Assembly (NCBI GenBank): GCA_025458125.1
Contig: JALOTA010000012.1
Location: forward strand, 1-38,018
Origin: Hyphomicrobium sp.
GTDB lineage: Bacteria; Pseudomonadota; Alphaproteobacteria; Rhizobiales; Hyphomicrobiaceae
Reading direction: 5' to 3'
Length of the DNA: 38,018 bases
In this document: positions 19,232 through 27,621 of the stretch, in pieces
How positions within the stretch are numbered: position 1 is the stretch's first letter
Layout: each line of letters starts with the position of its first letter
Translations under genes and position numbers: made by a program
The notes under the pieces: model-generated
What the model was told of the DNA's origin: nothing
The model's input: the letters and a program-made list of their open reading frames with translations, nothing else
Database searches by the model: none

Positions 19232-19733
19232 AACGCATCCAGTGCTGCCCGGACGGCATCAACGCCAGGGCATTGCAGATGAAGTCGTTTGGAAGCGTGT
19301 GTCCCGCTTCGCGAAGCGCGTGGCTGAACGTCCCCGCCGAGCGGATGCAGGGATCTACATTAGCGCAATCGATCAGCGCAAAGACGCAGGCCCTCAGCGC
19401 AGGGCAGGCACCGGTCTGGGATGCCGCGACGACGGAAACAGCGAGGCACTCATCCCGGCACAAGCCCGGACAGGCCTTCGGGAGAACCTCGATCCGGCGT
19501 GCCGCCGAAGACTCCACGCAGTCGACGAACTGGCCGAGAACCGACAGCAGGCGATCGGCTTCATCCGGACCGGTGACGCCGGCGATTTCCTGCCATGCAA
19601 AAGACCAGCCCAGATCGCGCATCTCGCGCCGCGCGAGAATTCCATAGCGGAAAGACCGGCCGACCATCTGCGCCACGCGGGCGCCGTCTCGCGATGGCCC
19701 GCCGTCCGTCGTTCGCTTGTCTCCAGGCCACAT
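19221..19733 (-). CDS. Uncharacterised Cys-rich protein in the iron-transport operon
   Basis: 170 aa ORF between the SBP and permease genes on the same strand; 11-bp overlap with the permease start; 14-bp gap from the SBP stop; AGGGGCGG ahead of its ATG; ten cysteines, eight of them in the central part (FVDCVE...KACPGLCRDECLA...GACPALRACVFALIDCANVDPC). Confidence 0.65.
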   Translation of the reverse strand: MWPGDKRTTDGGPSRDGARVAQMVGRSFRYGILARREMRDLGWSFAWQEIAGVTGPDEADRLLSVLGQFVDCVESSAARRIEVLPKACPGLCRDECLAVSVVAASQTGACPALRACVFALIDCANVDPCIRSAGTFSHALREAGHTLPNDFICNALALMPSGQHWMRCDA

Positions 19734-19747
19734 GAACCGCCCCTGCG

Positions 19748-20791
19748 TTATGAACCTGGACCCGCATCGAACTGCACCTTGTCGACGAGCTCGGACGCCT
19801 CTTTGCGAAGCCCGCCGATTTCAGCCAGCGGCAGGCTGTCCGGCTTCAGCTCGCCCCAACTCTTGACAAGCGGGCTCGCATCGATCCCTGGCACCACGGG
19901 GTACTCACCGTTGCTCGCTGCATAAAGTGTTTGCGCGGATGGCGAGACGAGATAGGCCATGAGCTTCTCTGCGGCAGCCTTGTTCGGCGCGTGTGCGGCA
20001 AGCGCCATCCCGGAGATGTTGACGTGCGTGCCGCGATCTTCGGCGTTGGGAAATACGATGCGCACCGCCTCGGCCCACGCCTTCTGATCGGGATTCTTCA
20101 GCATCGCGGCCATGTAATAGGTGTTCCCGATGGCCACGTCGCAAAGACCGGCCTGCACATCCCGCACCGCTTCGCGATCACCCCCCGCAGGCTTGCGCGC
20201 GAGATTCGCCTTGACGCCTTGTAGCCAGGCTTCGGTTTTTTCCTTCCCGTGGTGGGCGATCATGGACGCGATCAAGGCCACCGAATACGTGTGCTGTCCC
20301 GACCTTGTGCAGATTTTCCCCGCCCACTTGGGGTCCGCGAGTTCTTCGTAGGTCATCGCGGTTTCTTTGACGCGATCCTTGGAAACATAGAAGACCCGCG
20401 CCCGCCGCGTTAGCGCGAACCAGTGGCTTTCGGGATCGCGCAGGGTGTCCGGGATCGCTGCAACGAGTTCGGGCGATGTATTGGGCGCCGTGACACTGGC
20501 TTCCTTTGCGCGGGTCAGAAGACCGAATTCCGGCACGAGCAGCACGTCTGCGGGACTGTTCGCGCCTTCCGCCTGCATGCGTTCGATGAGACCGTCCTTC
20601 GCGTAGATGAAGTTGACCTTGATCCCGGTGGTCTTCGTGAAGTCTTCCAGTAGCGGCTTGATCAGATCCGGCTCGCGATAGGAGTAGACGTTGACCTCGT
20701 CGGCGATCGCCGCGGCGGGCAAGAAAATCGCCGCGCAGCTGAGGGCGGCGAGAACACGGCGCGACAGTCGCGCCACACGGGACATGGGCAT
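19748..20791 (-). CDS. Fe(3+) ABC transporter substrate-binding protein (FbpA/FutA family)
   Basis: Signal peptide then EVNVYSYREPDLIKPLLEDFTKTTGIKVNFIYAKDGLIERMQAEGANSPADVLLVPEFG; C-terminal SNGEYPVVPGI. Confidence 0.94.
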   Translation of the reverse strand: MPMSRVARLSRRVLAALSCAAIFLPAAAIADEVNVYSYREPDLIKPLLEDFTKTTGIKVNFIYAKDGLIERMQAEGANSPADVLLVPEFGLLTRAKEASVTAPNTSPELVAAIPDTLRDPESHWFALTRRARVFYVSKDRVKETAMTYEELADPKWAGKICTRSGQHTYSVALIASMIAHHGKEKTEAWLQGVKANLARKPAGGDREAVRDVQAGLCDVAIGNTYYMAAMLKNPDQKAWAEAVRIVFPNAEDRGTHVNISGMALAAHAPNKAAAEKLMAYLVSPSAQTLYAASNGEYPVVPGIDASPLVKSWGELKPDSLPLAEIGGLRKEASELVDKVQFDAGPGS

Positions 20792-20924
20792 GAGCGGCTC
20801 CAATAGTCCGGGGGGCAAAGCCCCGGCATCGGTTAGGATGAGCAGCCGCGCCAGATGGCGGATGCCCGGCGAATAGACCAGCAGGACTGCCGCCGGTCAA
20901 TCGAATAGCGGCGCCGGAAATCAC

Positions 20925-20941
20925 ATTAGAAATGGTCTAAT
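20925..20941. promoter_or_regulatory. Irr-box/iron-control-element-like palindrome
   Basis: ATTAGAA-ATG-GTCTAAT, 17 nt, close to TTTAGAA-N3-TTCTAAA; lies 134 bp upstream of the iron SBP start on the minus strand. Confidence 0.6.
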
Positions 20942-20999
20942 TCCAGAGAGTTAGCTGGCTTGATCGACGCGTACCGACGGCACCGCTGTAACCCGCGCA

Positions 21000-21848
21000 T
21001 CATGCGGCAAAAGTCACCGTCACGCGCGTCCCGCGGCCCGGCGCGCTGTCGATGGCGAGCGTGGCGCCCATCTCTGCCGCCAGCGCGCGCGTGATCGGCA
21101 AACCCAACCCTAGACCGCCTCCGTCTCTCACCTCCGGCACTTCCGACGGCAGTGGCAGCATCGCCTCCGCAATGGCCTCAGCCGACATCCCAAGTCCGGT
21201 GTCTTCGACAGCAAGCTCAACACACTGAGCTTCGCGGGAAGCCGTCGACACACAGATCGTTCCACCCGCAGGCGTGAACTTGATGGCGTTGGCGACGAGA
21301 TTGAGAATGATCTGCCTCAGAGTGATGGGGTCCGCCGACACAAAAACCGGTGTAGCGGGATGCCGTTCTTCGACTGTCAGCGCTTTCACGGCGGCCAGAG
21401 GCCGAACCGTCGAAAGGCACGCCGCGACAAACGCATCGAGAGCGATGGTCTCGACGGTCTTCCCGGCGGAATGCAGTGATGCTGCCTCGCTGCGATGGTT
21501 GAGCATCCGCTCCACAAGGTCCAGCGCATACCGGGCGCTGGCATGGATGTCCGCGATGTAGCCTGCGTAGCGCTCGTTGCCGATCGTCCCGAAGCGGCCC
21601 TCAGACATGATCTCCGAGGCAGCCGCAATGGCGCTGAGAGGCGTCTTCAGTTCATGTGCCAGTTTTGCCAGATCGATCCCGCGAGGCAGCGCGCCCGTGG
21701 CGTCGGTGAAGAAACCGTCCGCTTCGCCAAGCCCCGGCATCGCAGCCGGATCGATACCGGCGGCGCTGTCGTTCCCGGTGCGGGTCGCATCCGCCGCCAC
21801 CCCTGCGGCAGCGGGACGGCCTGGCGGTCGGTTCTTGGGCGGCTTCAT
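21000..21848 (-). CDS. Sensor histidine kinase, apparently soluble
   Basis: HisKA LAHELKTPLSAIAAASEIMSEGRFG...; HATPase ILNLVANAIKFTPAGG, VEDTGLGMS, GGGLGLGLPITRALAAEMGATLAIDSAPGRGTRVTV. No TM segment seen. Confidence 0.9.
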   Translation of the reverse strand: MKPPKNRPPGRPAAAGVAADATRTGNDSAAGIDPAAMPGLGEADGFFTDATGALPRGIDLAKLAHELKTPLSAIAAASEIMSEGRFGTIGNERYAGYIADIHASARYALDLVERMLNHRSEAASLHSAGKTVETIALDAFVAACLSTVRPLAAVKALTVEERHPATPVFVSADPITLRQIILNLVANAIKFTPAGGTICVSTASREAQCVELAVEDTGLGMSAEAIAEAMLPLPSEVPEVRDGGGLGLGLPITRALAAEMGATLAIDSAPGRGTRVTVTFAA

Positions 21849-22084
21849 GCTTGAAAAATAACACATCCGCGACAGTTTAGGCGTGCCTCCTCCCGGCCGG
21901 GATGAAGAACCCACCGGAAGATTTCAGAAGGCGGGTGATTGCGGGGTTCCGGCAAGGCCCCTGATAGGCCGGCCAGACCGGCGGTTACACCTCGGGGCGG
22001 CCCCCCTGCAAAAGCCAGTTTTTGCTTGACGGAACGTGCCGGTAGCGGTTCTTACGGGGTCCGCGCCAACGGCGCAGGTCCCGG

Positions 22085-22161
22085 GCCGCCTTAGCTCAGC
22101 TGGTTAGAGCGCTAGATTGTGGATCTAGAGGTCCCCCGTTCGAGCCGGGGAGGCGGTACCA
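22085..22161 (+). tRNA. tRNA-His (anticodon GTG), CCA encoded
   Basis: gccgccttagctcagctggttagagcgctagattgtggatctagaggtcccccgttcgagccggggaggcggtacca folds as a cloverleaf; anticodon loop TTGTGGA. Confidence 0.95.
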
Positions 22162-22246
22162 CCCCGATATACTCGGACCGATGATGGCCTTCGGTTCGTC
22201 CTGCGCTGCCTTGCCTCGCCGCAAGCGTCTGTCGTGAGCCCCGACC

Positions 22247-23374
22247 CTACAGCCGCCCCTCTCGCTGCAGGATCATCATGTAGGTATCCATCGTGTGCTC
22301 GGAGAGCTGGTGCCAGAGGTATCCGTCGCGGCGCACCTTGGCCATCGCCTCGTAAGCCGTCTTGAAGTCCGCGTTCTTGGCGGAGAGTTCTGCATAAACC
22401 GCATTGGAGGCGGCAAAGCAGGCGTCGAGCACCTCCTTTGAAAACGGCCTGAGCTCGGCACCGTTCTTGACGAGCGAACGGAGCGCCGGCGGATTCTGCA
22501 TGTCGTAGCGCGCCAGCATGATCGTGTTGGCCGTCTGCGCGGCGGCCGTCAGCACGGCCTTGTAGCTGGCCGGCAGTTCGTTCCACTTCTGGAGGTTGAA
22601 GAAGAAGTGCAGCATCGCCTGCCCTTCCCACCAGCCGGGATAATAGTAGTACTTCGCCACGCGGGCGAACCCGAGCTTCTCGTCGTCGTAAGGACCCACC
22701 CATTCGGCCGCATCGATGGTACCCTTTTCGAGCGCGGGATAGATGTCGGCCGCTGCAATCTGCGTGGGAACCGCACCCAGTTTCGCGAGCATGGCGCCGC
22801 CGAAACCACCGATGCGGATCTTAAGACCTTTCCAGTCGTCCGGTTTGTTGATCTCACGACGGTACCATCCGCCCATTTGCGCGCCGGAGTTGCCGCCGGG
22901 CAGGCCGTAGATGTTGAAGCGCTGATAGAAAGCGTTCATCAGCTCAACGCCGCCGCCTTCCCACATCCAGGCGTTCTGCATGCGTGAGTTGAGACCGAAG
23001 GGCACGCCCGTCGCGAGGGCGAACGTCGGGTCCTTGCCCCAGTAGTAGTAGGAGGCGGTATGCGCGCATTCGACTGTGCCGTCGGTCACCGCGTCCGCGG
23101 CCTGCAGGCCGCCCACGATCTCGCCCGCCGCAAAAACCTGAATCTGGAAGCGATTGTCCGTCAGATCCGCGACCGTTTTTGAAAAGACCTTGGCGGCGCC
23201 GAAAATGGTATCGAGCGACGGAGGGAAGCTGGAGGTTAGCCTCCATCGGATCTCGGGGCGCTCGGCGGCGACCGCCGGAGCCGCCGGTTCGGGCTGATCG
23301 CAGGCAGCGACGGCCAGTCCGGCCCCACCCACCGCAGCGCCGGCAACGAACTTGCGGCGGGAAATGCGCGTCAC
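22247..23374 (-). CDS. TRAP transporter substrate-binding protein (DctP/TakP-like), Tat-lipoprotein
   Basis: ISRRKFVAGAAVGGAGLAVAAC (twin-Arg plus lipobox); WRLTSSFPPSLDTIFGAAKVFSKTVADLTDNRFQIQVFAAGEI; WVGPYDDEKLGFARVAKYYYYPGWWEG. GTG start at 23374 preceded by GAGGGA. Confidence 0.9.
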   Translation of the reverse strand: MTRISRRKFVAGAAVGGAGLAVAACDQPEPAAPAVAAERPEIRWRLTSSFPPSLDTIFGAAKVFSKTVADLTDNRFQIQVFAAGEIVGGLQAADAVTDGTVECAHTASYYYWGKDPTFALATGVPFGLNSRMQNAWMWEGGGVELMNAFYQRFNIYGLPGGNSGAQMGGWYRREINKPDDWKGLKIRIGGFGGAMLAKLGAVPTQIAAADIYPALEKGTIDAAEWVGPYDDEKLGFARVAKYYYYPGWWEGQAMLHFFFNLQKWNELPASYKAVLTAAAQTANTIMLARYDMQNPPALRSLVKNGAELRPFSKEVLDACFAASNAVYAELSAKNADFKTAYEAMAKVRRDGYLWHQLSEHTMDTYMMILQREGRL

Positions 23375-23644
23375 GAATGAATGTCCCTCTGCTTCCACCC
23401 AAGCCGGCCTCGCCGGCCCGGCCCTTATAGCGAGGCATGCCTCCGATCTCAAAGCACCGATAGGGCCAGCGATCGAGCGGCATGATCAGGCATCCCGCTT
23501 GGCGTCCATGACACCGGAGTCGATTTCCGCGCGGATCGCATGTGAATTCACTATTGTCCGGCCACCCGTGAAACGTAATTCACGCAGACCATGGAGACCG
23601 GCGTCCCAAAATGCTGGTCCGGGAGAATATCGAACGGTGAAGCC

Positions 23645-24286
23645 GTGAAAGCGCCAATACCGAAGGCTGCGACGGCCTGCCGGCCAGCCGTCCTGGCCGC
23701 GACCATCGCCGTCCTCGCCGTTGGCGCTCAGGCCGCCGATCCGAAAGTGCCGCCTGCCGTCGAGACCGGCAACCGCGTTCCGGTCGCAATCATCACCCGG
23801 GGCTTTGATTACACGCGCCCGGACATTGCGCGGCTGCTGGCGCGGGATGGCGAAGGGGAAGTCATCGCCTGGGACGTCACGGGCGAAGACCGCTTTCCAT
23901 ATGACGCCGGCGGCGACACCGCGCTGATCTCGGAAATCGCCGCGCACATCGGAAAGGACGCATCCATCTCACTGCTCGCCGTAAAGGCCGATCCGGATGA
24001 TCCCGTGTCGATGGCAAAGGCTCTGGCGTTCATTGCGCGAACACCCGCGCGCAGCACTATTGTGCCGATGTGGTCGTCACAGCGTCGCAACTGGGAACCG
24101 TTCGAGAAGGCCGCGCGGCACTTCAACAAGCTTCGAATTGTGGTGCGATCCTGTCCGGATCTGCCGGCAGATGGGCCGGACGCGGTTTACCCGCGCGACC
24201 TCGAACTGCCCAACGTAACCCTGTCGTCAGACCCCGCTGCGACCGTGGAAACCTTCGTCGCCGGGTTGCCCTGCCGGCGTCCGTAA
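23645..24286 (+). CDS. Secreted subtilase-like (S8 fold) protein lacking recognisable catalytic residues
   Basis: Signal peptide ...AVLAVGAQAAD; VAIITRGFDYTRPDIARLL and DAVYPRDLELPNVTLSS resemble subtilase blocks. GTG at 23645 preferred over ATG 23591 because it immediately precedes the signal peptide. Confidence 0.5.
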   Translation: MKAPIPKAATACRPAVLAATIAVLAVGAQAADPKVPPAVETGNRVPVAIITRGFDYTRPDIARLLARDGEGEVIAWDVTGEDRFPYDAGGDTALISEIAAHIGKDASISLLAVKADPDDPVSMAKALAFIARTPARSTIVPMWSSQRRNWEPFEKAARHFNKLRIVVRSCPDLPADGPDAVYPRDLELPNVTLSSDPAATVETFVAGLPCRRP

Positions 24287-24585
24287 ATCCGGTACGCAAG
24301 CACGCCGAAGCCGGCGAACCCCGCCAGGCTCAACAGGACCGCCCGCAGAAAGTGGTCGCGAATCTGCCGTGTGGCGTCATCCGTCTGCACGAGCACGCGG
24401 GGGCGGATCATTTTGCCGGCACGCCCGTCGTCCTCGCTCACCGGCGGTTGGCGCGGCACAACCTCAAAACGTGGTTCCGGTGAAGCGCCGCCCGCCGGTT
24501 CGAACGCACCCGAAAGAAAAGAGTTTTGGGCGCTCAGCAAGGCCGCCGCCACGAGTGCCAGTGCGCCGTATCGATACGCCATCAT
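24187..24585 (-). CDS. Hypothetical membrane protein downstream of the OFA transporter
   Basis: N-terminal hydrophobic segment (YGALALVAAALLS) and C-terminal TM (FLRAVLLSLAGFAGFGVLAYRIYGRR); same strand, 46 bp after the transporter stop. Confidence 0.55.
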   Translation of the reverse strand: MMAYRYGALALVAAALLSAQNSFLSGAFEPAGGASPEPRFEVVPRQPPVSEDDGRAGKMIRPRVLVQTDDATRQIRDHFLRAVLLSLAGFAGFGVLAYRIYGRRQGNPATKVSTVAAGSDDRVTLGSSRSRG

Positions 24586-24631
24586 TCCGCCGCCTCACCG
24601 GTGACCGGAGGAACTGCGGCATGTCCGTGTT

Positions 24632-26326
24632 CTAATGGAACAGAACCAGCGCCTTTTCCACCGTCTTCCAGACACCCCAGGCAAGGGGAATGCCAACGAG
24701 CATCCAGAACGCCGCGGCCTTGGCATCCAGCCCGCCTTTGCCGATTCCGAACGATCCGGATTGGGCGACCGCCGACTTCTCGTGCAACTTCGCCCGCTCT
24801 TGCGCCAGTTGCTCCTCCGTCATGTGCCACTTGGGATTGACGGGCCGCACGAGCAGATTAGCCACGAACCCCACGACGAGCATCCCGGCGAGAATGTAGA
24901 AGATCGGCCCGTAAACCTGATCGGGCGCTATGCCGGACGCCAAGCGAGTGTCGTGCAAGTAATTCACGATAACCGGACCGACGATCCCGGCCGTCGACCA
25001 CGCAGTGAGGAGCCGACCGTGAATGGCGCCCACGAACTGTGTGCCGAAAATGTCCGCGAGATAGGCGGGGATGGTCGCGAAGCCGCCGCCGTACATCGAT
25101 GCGATGATGCAGAAGGACGCCACGAACAGCGCAAGAATCTTCCAGTCCGCCGCAAACGACGCGAGGACATAGAGCGCGCCACCCAGGACAAAGAAGATGA
25201 AGTAGGTCGCCTTGCGCCCGAGCTTGTCGGACGATGACGCCCAGGCGATCCGGCCGAAGATGTTGAACAGCGAGATCAGACCGACGAAGCCGGCACCGAC
25301 AGCGGCCGCAGCCGCAGCCAGCGCAACATCCTTCTTCATATCGAGATAGCCGACGCCTGCCGCACCGGCGAGCGCACCGCCAAACGTTTCCTGCAACATC
25401 GGCGAAGCAGCACCGATGATGCCGATGCCAGCCGACACGTTCATGCAGAGCACCAGCCACAACAGCCAGAACTGCGGCGTCTTGTGCGCGTTGTCGAGAT
25501 GCACGTGCTGCGATGAGATCATCGCGTTGGAGTTCGCAGGAGGCGTCCAGCCTTCCGGTTTCCATCCGGCCGGCGGAATTCGGTACCCGAACGTTCCGAT
25601 CAGCATGAAGACGAGATAGATCGCCGCCAGCGCCAGGAACGTTTCCCAAACACCCGGGTTAATATCGGTCTTGAAGTTATTCATCAGCGCTGTGGCCAGC
25701 GGCGAACCGATCATGGCTCCACCGCCGAAGCCCATGATGGCCATCCCGGTCGCCATGCCCCGGCGGTCGGGGAACCATTTGATCAGTGTCGAGACCGGAG
25801 AAATGTAACCCAGACCCAAGCCGATTCCGCCAATGACACCGGACCCGACCCACAGCATCCACAGTTGGTGCAGGTAGATGCCCAGGGCCGAGATCAGCAG
25901 TCCGCCGCACCAGCAGACCGTTGCGACAAAACCGGCCTTCCGTGGACCGGCCCGTTCCAGCCACCCGCCCCAGATCGCGGCTGAGACGCCAAGCAGCACG
26001 AAGAAGAACGTGTACATCCAGCCCAGGTCGAACTGGCTCCAGTTGCAATCCGTGGCCGTTAGCGCCCTGAGCGTTCCCGCTGCCTTTTCTGAAAAGGTCG
26101 TGGCGCCCGCCGAGCACAACGGCAGGGCCTTGCCGTCCGGACCGGTCAGCACATTTTCAAGCGGCTTCCAGAAGACTGAAAAGCCGTAGGCCATTCCGAT
26201 ACATAGATGGATACAGAGGGCCGCGGGGGGAACCATCCATCGGTTGAATCCGGCCTTGGCAACGATCCGCTCGCGATCGAGCAAACCCGCACCGGCCTCT
26301 GCCGGCGCCGCCCGCGTCTCTGACAT
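24632..26326 (-). CDS. OFA family MFS transporter (oxalate/formate antiporter-like)
   Basis: 12-TM MFS; CIGMAYGFSVFWKPL, GGWLERAGPRKAGF, GIGLGLGYISPVSTLIKWFPDRRGMATGMAIMGFGGGAMIGSPLA. ATG at 26326 preceded by GAGGGGGAAG. Confidence 0.92.
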   Translation of the reverse strand: MSETRAAPAEAGAGLLDRERIVAKAGFNRWMVPPAALCIHLCIGMAYGFSVFWKPLENVLTGPDGKALPLCSAGATTFSEKAAGTLRALTATDCNWSQFDLGWMYTFFFVLLGVSAAIWGGWLERAGPRKAGFVATVCWCGGLLISALGIYLHQLWMLWVGSGVIGGIGLGLGYISPVSTLIKWFPDRRGMATGMAIMGFGGGAMIGSPLATALMNNFKTDINPGVWETFLALAAIYLVFMLIGTFGYRIPPAGWKPEGWTPPANSNAMISSQHVHLDNAHKTPQFWLLWLVLCMNVSAGIGIIGAASPMLQETFGGALAGAAGVGYLDMKKDVALAAAAAAVGAGFVGLISLFNIFGRIAWASSSDKLGRKATYFIFFVLGGALYVLASFAADWKILALFVASFCIIASMYGGGFATIPAYLADIFGTQFVGAIHGRLLTAWSTAGIVGPVIVNYLHDTRLASGIAPDQVYGPIFYILAGMLVVGFVANLLVRPVNPKWHMTEEQLAQERAKLHEKSAVAQSGSFGIGKGGLDAKAAAFWMLVGIPLAWGVWKTVEKALVLFH

Positions 26327-26571
26327 GCGTCTTCCCCCTCGTCCGGGCGCGTCCCACACGGGCCATTGACCGGATCAGTTTGCCTTTTTGGGGCGTAGAA
26401 GTACCGTGATGGGTATCAGGCGACAAGCACCGGTTGCGGCCCCTTGTGCCGTGAGGGCCTCCCGCGACAACCCCGGCACCGCCTCCGACCCTTGCAACCA
26501 GGGCCCGCCTTGCTAGATAGAGGGCATCCCCGATCCAGGGGCTCACCCCCTGTTTTACGGCAAGGCTTCCG

Positions 26572-27600
26572 GTGGACATCGCTCCGACGCCCGATTCACG
26601 TACCTCACCACTGATCGACCCCTTCGGCCGGTCCGTGTCCTACCTGCGCGTATCCGTTACCGACCGCTGCGACTTCCGCTGCGTCTATTGCATGTCGGAG
26701 CACATGACGTTTCTGCCCAAGCAGGATCTTCTCACTCTGGAAGAGCTTGACCGGCTGTGCTCGGTCTTCGTGCGGCGCGGCGTCCGCAAGCTTCGCATCA
26801 CGGGCGGCGAACCGCTCGTCCGCAAGAACGTGATGTGGCTGTTCCGCGCCCTGTCTCGCCACCTGGACGATGGCTCGCTGGACGAACTGACGCTGACGAC
26901 GAACGGCAGCCAGCTTGCCAAGTATGCCGCTGAGCTGAAAGCCTGCGGTGTCGAGCGCATCAATCTTTCGATGGACACGCTTGACCCCCGGAAGTTCAAG
27001 GCCATCACCCGGTGGGGCGATCTGGCCAACGTCATCGGCGGACTCGAAGCGGCCGAGCGGGCCGGGCTCAAAGTTAAGATCAACGCCGTCGCCCTCAAAG
27101 GCGTCAACGAGCACGAGATCGACGATCTCATCCGCTTCGCGCATGGCCGCGGCGCCGACCTGACATTGATCGAGACCATGCCGCTCGGTGATATCGACGG
27201 CGACCGGACCGACCAGTACCTGCCGCTCTCCCGGGTCCGCGCGGACCTGCTCGACCGGTGGACATTGGAAGATATCCCGTATCGCACGGGTGGCCCGGCA
27301 CGCTACGTGCGGATCAAGGAGACCGGCGGCCGACTCGGGTTCATTACCCCGCTGACGCACAACTTCTGCGAAAGCTGCAATCGCGTCCGCCTCACCTGCA
27401 CCGGCACACTCTATATGTGCCTCGGCCAGGACGACGCCGCCGATCTTCGCGCGCCGCTTAGGGCCTCGCTGGAAGACGATATGCTCATGGAGGCGATCGA
27501 CGCTGCGATCGCGCGCAAGCCCAAGGGGCACGACTTCGTCATCGACCGCACGACGCAGAAGCCGGCGGTGGCGCGCCATATGAGCGTCACCGGTGGGTGA
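26572..27600 (+). CDS. moaA: GTP 3',8-cyclase
   Basis: Radical-SAM [30 protein letters not shown]-terminal [22 protein letters not shown]-terminal GG. GTG start. Confidence 0.97.
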   Translation: MDIAPTPDSRTSPLIDPFGRSVSYLRVSVTDRCDFRCVYCMSEHMTFLPKQDLLTLEELDRLCSVFVRRGVRKLRITGGEPLVRKNVMWLFRALSRHLDDGSLDELTLTTNGSQLAKYAAELKACGVERINLSMDTLDPRKFKAITRWGDLANVIGGLEAAERAGLKVKINAVALKGVNEHEIDDLIRFAHGRGADLTLIETMPLGDIDGDRTDQYLPLSRVRADLLDRWTLEDIPYRTGGPARYVRIKETGGRLGFITPLTHNFCESCNRVRLTCTGTLYMCLGQDDAADLRAPLRASLEDDMLMEAIDAAIARKPKGHDFVIDRTTQKPAVARHMSVTGG

Positions 27601-27621
27601 TCGGCGAAGGAAACCCTGCCC

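Noticed and set aside
19134-19925. 263 aa plus-strand ORF opposite the Cys-rich protein
   Set aside because: Longer than the minus-strand ORF but overlaps the SBP and permease genes antisense and breaks operon logic; Arg-rich shadow composition.
26360-26571. Possible Moco riboswitch upstream of moaA
   Set aside because: I could not identify the conserved Moco motif helices by eye in this stretch; no support.
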